Notes: a model not told the origin generated them from the letters alone. A stretch of DNA of 64,000 nt from Paramecium sonneborni (GCA_905182985.1 CAJJDN010000045.1:304354-368353); one strand, 5' to 3'. Positions 13,536 to 25,838 are shown, counted from the stretch's first letter. Program-made: numbers and translations.

Positions 13536-16178
13536 ATGAATCTAAGGAGTAAAAAAAGCTATACAACATTAACATAAGTTGAGTTGAATGCTGAGACATT
13601 TTCGAACATTCTTTATCATTATGAATTTTATTAAAGAATCTCAGGGTTTTTAAGTTTAAAAGAAGTGTTAGCTCTTGGATAAACATGTCGTATTTTAAAT
13701 GAAATTGTTGAGGTTTAAGCTTAGTAATAAATATATAGAAACATTAAGAATTCTTTGGAGAGATCTATTATAAATTATTTCTTAATGAATAACTTGAAAT
13801 GACTCTAGATTTAAACTACCCAGATATTTAAAGAAGAAATAAGATCAGGTTATTAAATTTAAATAATTCTTGCATAGATTGGAAGAATTAACTTAAAAAA
13901 ATGATTTTAAAAAAGTAATTTAGGCCTAACAATTTTAATAGATAAAGTTTAAAATTTCCATTTATTCTTTGTGAGCCTATAATTCCTAAGCCTATTTTAA
14001 AAAGAGAAACCATAGGAATACATTGTGAATCAGACTTTCAAATTATGTTAGCTTAACGTTTAGAATTGGAACAGAAAGGATTTGATAAGTTATTTGAGTT
14101 TTAATTTATTGAGAATGAAGTAAATATACAATTAAGGTTAAGCTAATGAATTAATTAAAACAAAATAAATCTTAAATTCTAGCAGAAGCATAGGAAAAGT
14201 TGGAACACAATGAATAACTTAAAAATTAATTTTTATAGTGGAGATGGAGTTTATAGAATTAGTCATGTGAATTTTAATAATTGTGTCTATAAAAAATTGG
14301 CATTGTTGATAATGAAAAACAATAAGTATTATATGAAGAAGAACAAGATGGAATTTGTATTTTAAAATTATTGGAAGAGTTTTATACTTCATTATAATAT
14401 TATTTGGAAGGGTTATAAAAGTATTTTAGTGTATATATAAATGTTAATACCATAAACAGTATTGATTTGCTTAGCGAATATGTAATGTATTGGCAAGCAT
14501 ATAGTAATGCCATAATGGATTTATCAACATAAATATATCCTTTTGAGAATATAATTAATGAGTTACATTAAAATTTATTCCCAAAATACCCCTAATATCC
14601 AAAATTTTCAATTTGGAGAGTTATGACTAAATTATGGATAAAATATGTAAACTTCAAATTAATCAAAAGATAATTCGGAATGAATAATTCTAAGCTATTT
14701 TATTACAATGTTTTATTCGTTTACTCTCTGCATAAAGATAACTAATTTTCAAAAAAGAATTCGATTAAGGAGTTAGTGAAGATCTTGAAAATACTTAATC
14801 ATTTTAAATCACTTATGAAATTTATGATAATTTTTTACTTAAGCAAAGAATTAGTGAAAAAGATCAATTTTAAATTGATACTAACCATTAATTCTATACT
14901 GAAGTAATAGATCTATTAAGAAAGTTCTGTTTATCAATTTAAGATATCTCAATTAGTGAAGTCAATTATAATTATTAAATTAGGTATCTGTACATTGGAT
15001 AGGTCATAAAGATTGTTGTTATGAAGAATTTTATGAATAATTAAGTGAGAAAATATAATATGAAACTAGTTTATATTATGATGAGAATAGATAAGTATTT
15101 GGATCAAACATTATTTCATTTATAGAATTTATAAAATTTGATTAGGAGTAAAAATGATAAATTTATTAATTCATTTTTAGATTTCTATAGCAAATTGTGC
15201 CAGAAGCTTTTATGTTCAAAATTGAAAATCTTTAGAGAGAACATATATATACATCCTTATATTATTATCTAGAATTTTAATATCTTTAGAAGTTTGTATA
15301 AACAAATAAAGAATAAATTATACAAGTGTATACAACTTCAAGACCAAAATCTCCTAAATAAGAGCGTATTTCTATATCATCATCTTAAAATAATGAGCAT
15401 CTTGAAACATAAGGGGATTCTAATCTAAATGATGCTCAAAGATTTTTTAATTTGTGTTTGGAAAGCAATTTAGATATAGAAGAAATTTTAATTAAAGAAA
15501 AAAATAAATATTAATCTGATCCTTTGTAAGAAATCATTAAAGTAGCACTTTCTCAAATGAATCTTGAATAATTAGTATCTTTTGATGATACAAATCAATT
15601 TCTTTTTTAGCCAGAATTTCTTGATTTTTAAAAACCTTCAAGAATACATAGAGCTTTTTCAAATACTAAATGTAATAAGTTTAATACTTAAATTTAGTTA
15701 ATGTAGAATAAAATGAAGTTCCAGATGAAATTATTAAAGCTGCAAAATAATTTATTTTAGCAGATGCTTAATTTTCTAAGCTATATCAAGTTTTCAATGA
15801 ATATTCCAATTATTATGATAAAGCCTTGGTCAAAGTCATTACTAGAGATAGAGATGTGGAATTATTAAATAATGAAAGAGAAGTGCCTAGAGTAAAAAAA
15901 ATATAAATTAATATTATAGATTCTACCAGAATATCTCCAGAATTTTTATTATGTTTCAAGTTTTTTAACAAATTCTTTACTAGAAGAAAACATTATAGAT
16001 GATAAAGTAGATGAATTTGAAGATCTAGATTTACCTCCAAGTCTCTCAAGAAGTTCATCAAAATTAAAAAGTATACATTATTAAATTAAAATAATTTTAA
16101 TTAGAAAATTCCCAAATAGAGTATTATTATTCCGAAGAAGAAGAAGAAGATGAAAATAATTATAGTAGTAATGCATGA
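13536..16178 (+). CDS. Large F-box protein
   Basis: About 808 residues from nine exons. Eight introns (26, 23, 23, 23, 33, 26, 28 and 34 nt) sum so that the coding length is a multiple of three. The F-box sits at residues ~16-60: ELNAETFSNILYHYEF, then FLSLKEVLALGQTCRILNE. The long remainder is mostly helical with no repeat I recognise (LWIKY...RLLSAQRQLIF, WIGHKDCCYEEFYEQL, EVPDEIIKAAKQFILADAQF). It ends in an acidic tail with a run of Glu. By family it should recruit substrates to an SCF ubiquitin ligase; the substrate domain is unassigned. Confidence 0.85.
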
Positions 16179-16286
16179 TTGGCAATAGCATAAATAATAG
16201 AATATGATGATATAAATATATTATATTAATTCTAGATTGTAATATTTAACTCTAATAATAAATGTTAAATGCATAATAATGCTTAA

Positions 16287-17213
16287 TCAAATAATAGAAT
16301 CTGATTTGATTTTTTCTTCTTAAATCATTTGTAACATATCCCCTTAAACATCTTCTACATACTATTTTGATGTATTTATAATCTTTCCATTCATTACAGC
16401 AATTAAAATCTATAAAAATAGAAACTGATATCTACTTCGGCATTAACATAATTTGGATTAGATGGAAATACTAAAAAGTTATTTTAGTTTAGATAATATT
16501 TAACATATGACCATCTCCATTTTTTAGACATTCCTTTTTAAAAAGGCCATTAGTCTGGAAATAGATTTCCTTTTAATGGTCTCTTATCATCTCCAGCTAA
16601 AGTCTTCAAATTTGTGACATAAAATATTTGGGTAACATTTTATTCTTTTACTTTTCTCTAATTTATATATAGAGAGTTTATGATTTACCCAAAATTTCTT
16701 TTCAAATACTACTTCAACAGTTTGACCATCTTTGTGTAAGTAGACTTCTGAAACAACATATCTCAAATATTTAAATTTCTTAAACCATCTCAAAAACACT
16801 ATTTTAGTTAATATTCTTACACCAAAACTCAACTGTAAACATCATTGGCAATGCTGCAGGAAATGTTGTATAAACTAACATCTAAAATTATATCTTACAA
16901 GGATTATGCTTTATCACATTACCAACCAATACCATAGGAAATAAATACATCCAATATTATAATTAATACGTCCAGAGCTGAATAATATATCTAAAATTTC
17001 TATACCAAAGGCTTGTAATAATATAGTAATGATCTGTTTGTTGAATCAAATTTAATTTTCTATTATGGATCATAAGTTAATGTTCTAACTAAATATAATC
17101 TTATTATAAAACTTGTAATCTATCACTGTATTCTAAGGTTTTATTGTATAAGATTCAACTTTGCAAAATGCATAAAGACTTTTATACTATTGAGTGAATC
17201 TTCTCAGAACCAT
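16287..17213 (-). CDS. Small multi-pass membrane protein, possibly TMEM70/186/223-like
   Basis: Several short introns are needed. One of 22 nt joins MMFTVEFW to LFLRWFKKFKYLRY, and another precedes the last exon. The centre holds two hydrophobic segments (WMYLFPMVLVGNVI and MLVYTTFPAALPMMF) followed by a basic patch and a beta-type stretch (SEVYLHKDGQTVEVVFEKKFW). Two close transmembrane helices followed by a matrix-facing domain is the plan of the TMEM70/TMEM186/TMEM223 mitochondrial proteins. The similarity is of layout only, so the family call is tentative. Exon borders in the first third are uncertain. Confidence 0.6.
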
Positions 17214-17281
17214 TAATAAATTTAAAAAAAAATGTGATATTTTTTATTCTTAATTATTAGAAATGATAATTTTTTAATAAA

Positions 17282-17714
17282 TCAATTTTTTTATTTTTTG
17301 CTTATATCTCCTATATTACTTTTAACTATTTGTAATAGAGACTTAGTAGAATCAGCGATAGTTGCAAATGCAGACTCTGCTTCTTTTAAAGTTCTATCGC
17401 ACTTTTCATATTTTTATCTTTTAATAGCAATCGATTTATTTAGCTATTGCAATCTCTGATTCAAAATTTGAACATCTTCTAAAATTTAGGATTTCTCTTC
17501 TTCTTTTTCATTAAGTGTATTATCCAATATAAGATATCTAAAAATGAAAAAATTCAAATATTATTAATATTTACTATTGCTTTAAGGCTTTGAGAATGTT
17601 ATTAATTTGTGATTCATCTTCAGATATAGTTTCCTCTTATTCTGGATGATGATATTTTGTTTTATATGGAGTACTTTAGGCTGAAGACTTAGCACCTGAG
17701 GGATGTGAGTACAT
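17282..17714 (-). CDS. SSNA1: SSNA1/NA14/DIP13-like basal-body coiled-coil protein
   Basis: 131 residues after removing one 37-nt intron. The C-terminal ~85 residues form a continuous coiled coil (LNEKEEEKSQILEDVQ...LNQRLQQLNKS) that leads into DRTLKEAESAFATI-DSTKSLLQIVK. This matches the conserved end of SSNA1 (a DRTI.E.E..Y..I..SS..LL..LK pattern). SSNA1/DIP13 binds microtubules at centrioles and basal bodies and is expected in a heavily ciliated cell. The N-terminal 40 residues are polar and low-complexity. Confidence 0.8.
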
Positions 17715-18649
17715 ATAAAAATTAAATTAATTGTTAATTTGAAAATAAAAATAAAATGAGAATTATTAATAATAACAATAAAAAATGATCACTAATTAAA
17801 TGTTAAACATAAACCAAAAGGTTATTTTAAAAAGAATTGAAATTTTAACAATGTTAGAATTTACAGTCAATTGGATACTATTCATTATATAAGAGTATTT
17901 GATGCATTCATGGTTCTTCTTTATAACTGTATAGTAATATATTAAACATCATAGATTTTTACTTATCTCATTTTAAATATTGTCGAAATTCACATTATTG
18001 GTTACTCAAAATAACTTATACCTTACCATCTTCCATTAGTGTAAATATTATTGTTAAAATAATAGATGTTTGCCATTTTTAGTAATTTTACTTATAATTA
18101 TGACATTCATTTATGGGATAAATATTTAATTGTTTCTGCTTTTATTCTAAATCCTATTCTAATGCTTAAAAATAAAACTTAGATCATTTTTATTGATAGG
18201 TCACTAGGATCGTCAATAACACATATAACTTGAAACATTGCATGCTTAATGATTATATTTGTTTTTTTATTATTCAAAAAGTTTATTGATACTTATAAAA
18301 AAGTTAATTCACAATAATTTAATCATCCAGAAAAAAGAAGACTAAAAGGAAAACATAAAAATTTATACTATCTCAACGATATAATTCAAAATTTATAATC
18401 ATTTGAAAAGCAATATATTTTGGGTATCTTATTATATTAAATAATAGAATTTTAAACTAATATATAGTATTGATAGTTAGAATAGAGAATTATTATTATA
18501 TCTTATAAATGGATATTGAATGTATTAATAATTTTATCGAATTTTGAATAAGAAAAAATCAGTTTGATAGATTTATTTAAAATATTAAAAATAAAATGAG
18601 CTGATAAAATAATTTGATTTATTTGATATTTTTCATGACGGTTTTAGCA
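17715..18649. other. Mostly noncoding, one possible short minus-strand gene
   Basis: On the minus strand from an ATG at 18238 a short frame reads MFQVICVIDDPSDLSIKM. Coding-like patches further down (YYFNNNIYTNGRW near 18040) might be later exons, but I could not join them into one frame. The rest is long A/T runs with no supportable feature. Confidence 0.3.
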
Positions 18650-20941
18650 TCAAGCTGGACAACCACTACTCATAGTTGTCATAGCACATAATAACCAAGC
18701 GGATTTATCATAAACATTAGCAAAGACCAAAGAAAATATGGCACTTAATTTAATTAGAATATTTAATGAGGGACCAGAAGTATCTTTTAAAGGATCACCA
18801 ACAGTGTCTCCTATAACAGCTGCTTTGTGTTCATCAGTGCCTTTACCTTTAACAATCTAATCTAAAAAAATCATAATATAAAATTACCTATTTCACACAG
18901 ATCTGCTTCAATAAACTTTTTGGCATTATCCCATGCACCACCTGAATTAGCAGAAGATGTGGCCATGCAGACTCCAGATACTAAAATACCTGGTAATAAT
19001 CCAGCTACAGCTGTAGGACCAAGGAATAATCCTAATGCCAAAGGTACAAGAATGACTAATAATCCTGGGGCAAACATTTCTTGTAAAGAAGATTTGGTTG
19101 AGATAGCAATACATTTGTCATAATCTGGTTTTTGTTTGCCATCTCTTATTCCAGGTCTTTCTGCTAGCTATCTTCTTACTTCTTCAACCATTTCAAAGGC
19201 AGCTCTTCCAACAGATTTAAGTGTAAATGCTGAAAACCAATAGGGAATCATAGCGCCAATTAAAAGTCCTAAAAATACTAATGGAGAATTGACTCCTAAA
19301 TCTGTTAATGGATGATTATTGAGAGAATTAGATGCTCTTGTAATGAATGCACCATATAAAGAGAAGGATACTAATGCTGCTGAACCAATAGCAAATCCTT
19401 TTCCAATGGCTGCAGTACAATTTCCAGCAGAATCTAATTAATCTGTTCTATTTCTAACATCTTATGGATATCCAACCATTTCTGCAATACCTCCTGCATT
19501 ATCAGATACTGGACCATAAGCATCAATAGCTAAACCAATAGTTAAAGTAGATAACATTCCTAAAGCACTTAAAGCTACTCCAAACATTGACAAAAGAGAA
19601 TATGATAGGAATGCAGTAAATGCTAATAGAAAAACAGGAATTATCGTTGATAAGTTTCCTAATGCTATTCCATAAATGATATTTGTTGCAGCTCCAGTTC
19701 CACATGCTTAAGCTACTTCTTATACTGGTCTATAAGAATGTGATGTATAATATTCAGTTACAAATCCAATAATGCAACCACTTATCAATCCAACCGCTGT
19801 GCATAGCCATGCATGAATAGGTTATCTATCTATTGGTGCCAATCCAAAAATTCTCTCTGGCAAAGTTAAATTTGCTACAAAATACAATGCTGGTAACATT
19901 AAAAGAGTTGACAATATCAATTAGTATTTTAATGCATTTGATACTTAATCAAAGTTTTCCTTCTCTCCAACAAATGCAATTATTGATACTATAAAACAGC
20001 TATTAATATTTTATTAACTCTTACACTACTATCCCTGCAGCTGATACTAATAATGGATAATAAAAAGTAGTTGGATGATAATAAAATGATGGTGATACAC
20101 TACATACTACTAAAGCTGCACATGTAGCTTCTGCAAATGAGCCAAATAAGTCTGCTCCCATACCAGCTATATCTCCAACATTATCACCAACATTATCTGC
20201 TATTGTAGCTGGATTGTTTGGACTGTCTTCTTTGAAATCATTTTCTACCTTTCCAACTAAATCAGCTCCAACATCAGCAGCTTTTGTGTAAATTCCTCCT
20301 CCAACTCTCCCAAATAACGCTATCACTGATCCTCCTAAACCATATCCAGCAATTGCTTCAAATAATTATTAAAAGTCTCTGTAATCTTTTATAAACCAAT
20401 TTATATAGACTCCTAAAAGTATTGTTAAGCTTAGTAATGCAAAACTAACTAATGCAAAACCCATAACGCATCCAGCTCTGTAGGCAACTGCAAATGCATC
20501 TGTCATTTTTGTTTATGCACAGTAAGCACAACGATAGTTAGAGAAAGTAGCCACTCTCATTCCAATAAATCCTATTTATTATTATATATCTGAACCTGAA
20601 ATAATTGATGTTAAAGCTCCAACCAAAAATGCAACAGTAGTCCAAGCTTAACCTAAAACTGGCTCAACGATAAAAAAAATTAGTAATGCTAATAATATAA
20701 TTACAACTCCAATATATCTATACTCAGCAGCCAAAAATGCAGCTGCTCCACTTTCAATGTGAGAAGCTATTTCTAATAAAAGTTATGAATGATGATCTTA
20801 GTAATCATCCTGGAAATTATTATATTAATTTGGTGTACCAATCTTTATTTGGTTTAGTTTGAATGCATTATACACAGCCCATAGTAATCCAATACCTGTT
20901 GATATTAGAATTAACATATTTGATAATTCAAACGATATCAT
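18650..20941 (-). CDS. Vacuolar-type H+-translocating pyrophosphatase (type I)
   Basis: A membrane pyrophosphatase that couples PPi hydrolysis to proton pumping into acidic compartments (contractile vacuole, acidocalcisome or food vacuole in protists). Two introns (25 and 26 nt) give 746 residues, normal for the family. Visible: the N-terminal membrane helix, [10 protein letters not shown], the signature [55 protein letters not shown], and the C-terminal [22 protein letters not shown]. Alanine after GN-CTA, rather than Lys, is the mark of the K+-dependent subfamily. The usual DLFESYAV is DLFGSFAE here. The end is SSGCPA. The start is 52 bp from that of the Josephin gene. Confidence 0.95.
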
Positions 20942-20993
20942 TTTATTTAAAAAATTTAATTATTTTTATTTCCACTTTATATAACCTATCTTT
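20942..20993. promoter_or_regulatory. 52-bp divergent promoter region
   Basis: The space between the start codons of the H+-PPase (-) and the Josephin gene (+). It is A/T-rich with no identifiable element. Both promoters must fit here or overlap coding sequence. Confidence 0.5.
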
Positions 20994-21509
20994 ATGTAAT
21001 AACATTAAACTTAAGTCCTCAGAAGATGTGGACTACACGCTGTCAACAATTTACTTTAGTAGGATAAGTATACAAGGGCAGATTTTGAAAATCTAGCAAA
21101 TGAAATCAAATAACAAACAAAATAATCTCATTGTACTTACTATCTTGGAAATTATGATATCAATGTAATAGAAAAAGCTTTACTCAAAGAAAACTTAGAA
21201 TTAATGTGGATTAATCAGACATAAACAATAGACATTGAACTATTACGAGACCAATAAGTATATGGGCTCTTGATTAATGTAATAAAAGAGAAATCACTTA
21301 TTGAGAGAATATGTTCATGGGATCCGAGACATTGGATTTCTATTAGAAAAATTGTTAATGCTAATAATTAATTAGAGTTTTATTATCATGACTCATAAGA
21401 GAGTGTTTATAGACATGAAAAGGATGAAAAGAAAATGATTTAAATGCTAATAGACTTTTAAAAAAATAAGGACAACTGTTTATTATTAGTAAAAAGGAAA
21501 ATTAATTGA
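20994..21509 (+). CDS. Josephin-domain deubiquitinase
   Basis: An intron-free frame of 171 residues that is nearly all Josephin domain, the size of JOSD1/2 rather than ataxin-3. The catalytic Cys is in RRCGLHAVNNLLQ. The catalytic His is in RHWISIRKI, followed by a Asn/Asp-containing turn (FYYHDSQES) in the place of the family's 'N.DS'. The middle (NYDINVIEKAL, GLLINV) fits the domain. It cleaves ubiquitin chains (family knowledge). With the F-box, ubiquitin-like and PSMD5-like genes nearby, the region is rich in ubiquitin functions, probably by chance. Confidence 0.92.
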
Positions 21510-21571
21510 TAGTAATATAAAATCATTTAATTAATGATATAAAAATATCATAAATTTATAATTTTTATTAT

Positions 21572-22260
21572 TCATTAGAATTATTTTAATTCATCTATAT
21601 ATTCTTCATTCTTTTGAGTATTCTTTGATTATTACTAAGATATAAGTTCAAATTAATTCAATAATTTTTTGTTCATTCTTTCTATCAAGGAACAATAGAA
21701 TTCTTAATATTATTGTTAATGTTTAGTTTTATGTTCATTTGATTATTTTTGATAATTCATTATAAAATTAGTTAATTATTTTTAGTAATATTGCATTATT
21801 TTTTGAATTGTGAGATCTTCATCTTTAACTTCATATATAGATTCTTGAATTTCTTAAAATTATTATTATTCTTTATATTCTCTAAGTTTTTAATTGATTT
21901 GATGAAGACTTTCTTAATAAATATTTGATTTGTCAGTACTCTATTTTAAGTGGATATAATATACAATTTATCTTTTAAGAATGTAATTGGATGCATCAAT
22001 GTTTGCATTTTAAACTTCTAACACAAGTTCAATATTTTTGGTTTGACATAGATTCACTAAAAAATTAATAATATTTTACAAGCTCCTTATAATGAATCAT
22101 CATCAACAATTATGACAGGATTACTATCATCATCATCCTTATAGATGATTTAATACATTGATGGAAGTTCATAAGCAAATCTCGTTTCTATTATTTCAGC
22201 CAAACTATTGAAATCAATATTGCCAACTTTAATTTCTTATCCCTTATAATTTATTTACAT
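21572..22260 (-). CDS. PB1-domain coiled-coil protein
   Basis: 221 residues after one 23-nt intron. The N-terminal ~80 residues are a PB1 domain: MQINYKGQEIKVGNIDF, then YQIIYKDDDDSNPVIIVDDDSLQGAL, which contains the acidic OPCA motif used for heterotypic PB1 pairing. The first-strand Lys cluster is weak, so it is probably an acidic (type I) PB1. The remainder is Gln/Glu/Lys-rich coiled coil. The intron is supported because removing it joins QGA-LNLCQT in the last PB1 strand. Confidence 0.85.
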
Positions 22261-22272
22261 AATTTAATTAAA
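22261..22272. promoter_or_regulatory. 12-bp divergent intergenic space
   Basis: Just 12 bp lie between the start codons of the PB1 gene (-) and the axonemal-type gene (+). Transcription start sites must be inside or immediately at the coding regions. Confidence 0.5.
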
Positions 22273-23043
22273 ATGGATGATGACAGACCTAAAACATCTT
22301 CTTTTTCATTTTCTCGATTTGGCCGTAGGTTAGATCAGAGAAAGACAACTGGAAACAGATTCTATCCTTAGAATGTGAGTATGATTCCTCCAATTAAAAT
22401 TGAGAAGAAAACAGTTTAAAAAGGAGATTGGCTATTCAGAAGAATAGATAGATCATAAGGATCCATTTATTCTCAATAGAATTAAGCTACATAAGCAGAA
22501 AGAGATTATAAACCTCATTTTGATATTATAGAAAAACATATTCCAACAGTAAGCTTTGAAAAGTAGACAAAAAGACGATCAATGAGTTTATCAAACAATC
22601 CATAGGATATATCAAATGTGTAAATACCTCCTCCAAAGATTAAGATGATGATTCCATTTGAAAAATAAGAAGGAAGAAGGGATGTGTAAAGAGATACAGT
22701 TGATAAATTTTATTAACCAATTGATTTAGCCAAGACAAACAATGCTCACTCTTTTGAATCATATTCAGCAAGAAAACCATTAGCCGAGAAAGATGCCATG
22801 CCAGATTATGAAATTTAGAAGAGTTTCAACTATATAAAATCTAGAAGGTCCACAGCAGTTGATTTTGGAAAAACAGTATAATAAAAAGAGCATCTACCAA
22901 TAACATCTTTACTGGATTACGATGTTAAATTGAATACCAAAATCAGAACTATATCATTTAACAAATAGATTCCAAGAGAAAAAAAAGCATAGAATGAAAT
23001 GTTCATCAAATTATTTTAGCGATTAAAAGCCAAAGTTAATTGA
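22273..23043 (+). CDS. Axonemal-type PG/SHIPPO-like protein
   Basis: 256 residues, no intron. It is rich in Pro, Lys, Arg and Ser, with repeated short blocks of the kind seen in microtubule inner or sperm-tail proteins (PHFDIIEKHIPTVSFEKQ, DAMPDYEIQKSFNYI, KIRTISFNKQIPREKK): a Pro-x-Tyr/Phe-Asp/Glu step followed by a basic Ser-Phe step. True PGPGxY repeats are not obvious, so membership of the STPG/CFAP family is an inference from layout. Most of this gene is present again after the N gap (see duplication A). Confidence 0.65.
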
Positions 23044-23591
23044 TTTTAAACTATTATTTACTATTCTATCAATCATAAGAATATATAAATTATTCAAGAT
23101 TTAAATGAATCTTTTTTTATATCATACTAATTCTTAAAGACATATTGAATAATAATTATTCTAATATTTAGAGTTTTCACTGACATGTTCACTGCTATCT
23201 TTGTAATTCTAGAATATACTCTAGCCCTTTCTAAAAAGTAATTTGAACTATCAGTAATGAAAAATAAACCTAATTTATCATCACACATTATTCAAATAAA
23301 TATAATAATTTAAATGTCTTAGTCAGAAAAATAAATTGTTAATCCATCAGGATGTTTTATTTTTCTATAAGCTAAAAAGATGATAGATCCAGCAGATGAT
23401 GAATAATATAGTGCAATTTAAAAAACATTTTTTTCAACTTCAATCAGTGTTGGATTATTTTCATTTTTATGGGCAAGATTTTATGAATTAGGGAAATATA
23501 AATTTATGATTCCAAATAGATTAATGTTTTATGTTGTAGCAGTTGGTGGTCCATCTATTACACATGCATTTTATAGAACAAATGATTTAAC
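22319..23591 (+). repeat. Duplication A, left copy (1273 bp)
   Basis: Appears identical to 23663-24935 and is separated from it by 71 Ns. The left copy ends, and the right copy begins, exactly at the Ns. It contains most of the axonemal-type gene and the 5' part of the next gene. Confidence 0.95.
23314..23591 (+). CDS. Partial copy of small membrane protein (5' part)
   Basis: The first ~92 codons of the gene that is intact at 24658-24999, cut by the N gap. I regard it as the same gene seen twice through the assembly duplication, not a second locus. Confidence 0.7.
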
Positions 23592-23662
23592 NNNNNNNNN
23601 NNNNNNNNNNNNNNNNNNNNNNNNNNNNNNNNNNNNNNNNNNNNNNNNNNNNNNNNNNNNNN
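23592..23662. other. Assembly gap (71 N)
   Basis: A run of 71 undetermined bases between the two copies of duplication A. Confidence 1.
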
Positions 23663-24387
23663 TTGGCCGTAGGTTAGATCAGAGAAAGACAACTGGAAAC
23701 AGATTCTATCCTTAGAATGTGAGTATGATTCCTCCAATTAAAATTGAGAAGAAAACAGTTTAAAAAGGAGATTGGCTATTCAGAAGAATAGATAGATCAT
23801 AAGGATCCATTTATTCTCAATAGAATTAAGCTACATAAGCAGAAAGAGATTATAAACCTCATTTTGATATTATAGAAAAACATATTCCAACAGTAAGCTT
23901 TGAAAAGTAGACAAAAAGACGATCAATGAGTTTATCAAACAATCCATAGGATATATCAAATGTGTAAATACCTCCTCCAAAGATTAAGATGATGATTCCA
24001 TTTGAAAAATAAGAAGGAAGAAGGGATGTGTAAAGAGATACAGTTGATAAATTTTATTAACCAATTGATTTAGCCAAGACAAACAATGCTCACTCTTTTG
24101 AATCATATTCAGCAAGAAAACCATTAGCCGAGAAAGATGCCATGCCAGATTATGAAATTTAGAAGAGTTTCAACTATATAAAATCTAGAAGGTCCACAGC
24201 AGTTGATTTTGGAAAAACAGTATAATAAAAAGAGCATCTACCAATAACATCTTTACTGGATTACGATGTTAAATTGAATACCAAAATCAGAACTATATCA
24301 TTTAACAAATAGATTCCAAGAGAAAAAAAAGCATAGAATGAAATGTTCATCAAATTATTTTAGCGATTAAAAGCCAAAGTTAATTGA
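23663..24387 (+). CDS. Partial copy of axonemal-type protein (lacks start)
   Basis: The right-copy version of the gene at 22273-23043, missing the first ~15 codons because the copy begins at the gap. The stop is at 24385-24387. Confidence 0.7.
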
Positions 24388-24935
24388 TTTTAAACTATTA
24401 TTTACTATTCTATCAATCATAAGAATATATAAATTATTCAAGATTTAAATGAATCTTTTTTTATATCATACTAATTCTTAAAGACATATTGAATAATAAT
24501 TATTCTAATATTTAGAGTTTTCACTGACATGTTCACTGCTATCTTTGTAATTCTAGAATATACTCTAGCCCTTTCTAAAAAGTAATTTGAACTATCAGTA
24601 ATGAAAAATAAACCTAATTTATCATCACACATTATTCAAATAAATATAATAATTTAAATGTCTTAGTCAGAAAAATAAATTGTTAATCCATCAGGATGTT
24701 TTATTTTTCTATAAGCTAAAAAGATGATAGATCCAGCAGATGATGAATAATATAGTGCAATTTAAAAAACATTTTTTTCAACTTCAATCAGTGTTGGATT
24801 ATTTTCATTTTTATGGGCAAGATTTTATGAATTAGGGAAATATAAATTTATGATTCCAAATAGATTAATGTTTTATGTTGTAGCAGTTGGTGGTCCATCT
24901 ATTACACATGCATTTTATAGAACAAATGATTTAAC
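23663..24935 (+). repeat. Duplication A, right copy (1273 bp)
   Basis: A direct copy of 22319-23591, offset 1344. It continues beyond the left copy's end into unique sequence at 24936, as expected for overlapping contig ends. Confidence 0.95.
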
Positions 24936-24999
24936 AAATTTTATTAGTTAAATGGATTAGAAATATTATGAGTAATATAAAACATTGAGTTAATAATGA
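24658..24999 (+). CDS. Small two-helix membrane protein
   Basis: 113 residues, no intron. The polar N-terminus contains KKMIDPADDEQYSAIQ. One hydrophobic segment is FFSTSISVGLFSFLWARFY and a second is MFYVVAVGGPSITHAFY, followed by a Gln/Tyr-rich tail. No family is recognised. The size and hairpin topology would suit a mitochondrial inner-membrane or ER protein. Its 5' part also appears before the N gap. Confidence 0.65.
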
Positions 25000-25025
25000 A
25001 TGTTTAATATTGATTTAATAAATAT

Positions 25026-25786
25026 ATGATAAAAATTGATTTAATAGTTATTGGTAATCTAGGTATTTGATATATACAAGATGATTAGGGTCTGGTAAGA
25101 CAAGTTTAATACAAAGATTCATAGACTGTAAGATTATGTTATAATTCAGAGGATGCTCCATTTTAACACAATTATCTTCCAACACTTGGATTAAATCTAG
25201 TCAAAAAGGAATTTATTCATTAAGGATAAAAAATCAAATTATGTATATGGGATACAGCTGGATAAGATAAATATTTTAGTCTCACAAAAAGTAGGGTTTA
25301 TTTTATAAATGTAAAAGGTTATTTTTAAAAAGCAGATGGAGTCATAATGGTTTTTGATATTGCAGATAAAGATAGTTTTAATCGTATAAGTGATTATTGG
25401 ATAAAACAAGTCTAAGAATGTTCAAAAGCAAGTTCATAATCTATTCTGGTAGGAAATAAAATAGATCTATGTGAAGTATAATATGTCACATAATTAGAAA
25501 CGCTAAGTCAAATTCCTTGAAGGTTAGGAATTCTCTTAGAAATACAAATTGCCTTATTTTGAAGTCAGGTTTCTTTTCATAATTAAGGAAGTGCAAAGAC
25601 TGGAGATGGAGTGTAAGAGGCATTTTATTTTCTATCACGAAAATGTATAGAAAGCATTGAAACAGAAGTGAATGAAGTCCAACATTTGTAAATTGATTCT
25701 GAAAACAAACCAAATAAATTTTAAGGATGTATTAACACTATTATGGTATATTATACTATTTATAATAGAGTATTTGGAAGAAATGA
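25026..25786 (+). CDS. Rab/Ras-like small GTPase
   Basis: Six introns of 22-27 nt give about 205 residues. All G motifs are visible: P-loop GNLGSGKTSL, switch I PTLGLN, WDTAGQDKYFSL, GNKIDL, and FEVSAKTG. DGVIMVFDIADKDSF and DYWIKQV are typical of Rab proteins. The last intron is uncertain; without it the stop is at 25791-25793. No clear C-terminal CC/CxC prenylation motif is seen with either ending; the only Cys near the end is in FQGCIN. Either the last exon is not right, or the protein is membrane-attached in another way. It is probably a regulator of membrane traffic. Confidence 0.85.
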
Positions 25787-25838
25787 TTTGTGATTAATTA
25801 TTTTTAAATATTATTATTATCACAGTTTTACATATAAA

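Noticed and set aside
18920..19123. Plus-strand ORF opposite the H+-pyrophosphatase
   Set aside because: It is the antisense shadow of a conserved membrane domain of the pyrophosphatase.
22319..24935. Real tandem gene duplication or transposon
   Set aside because: No inverted ends, no target-site signature, apparently perfect identity and an exact boundary at Ns on the inner side point to contig overlap.
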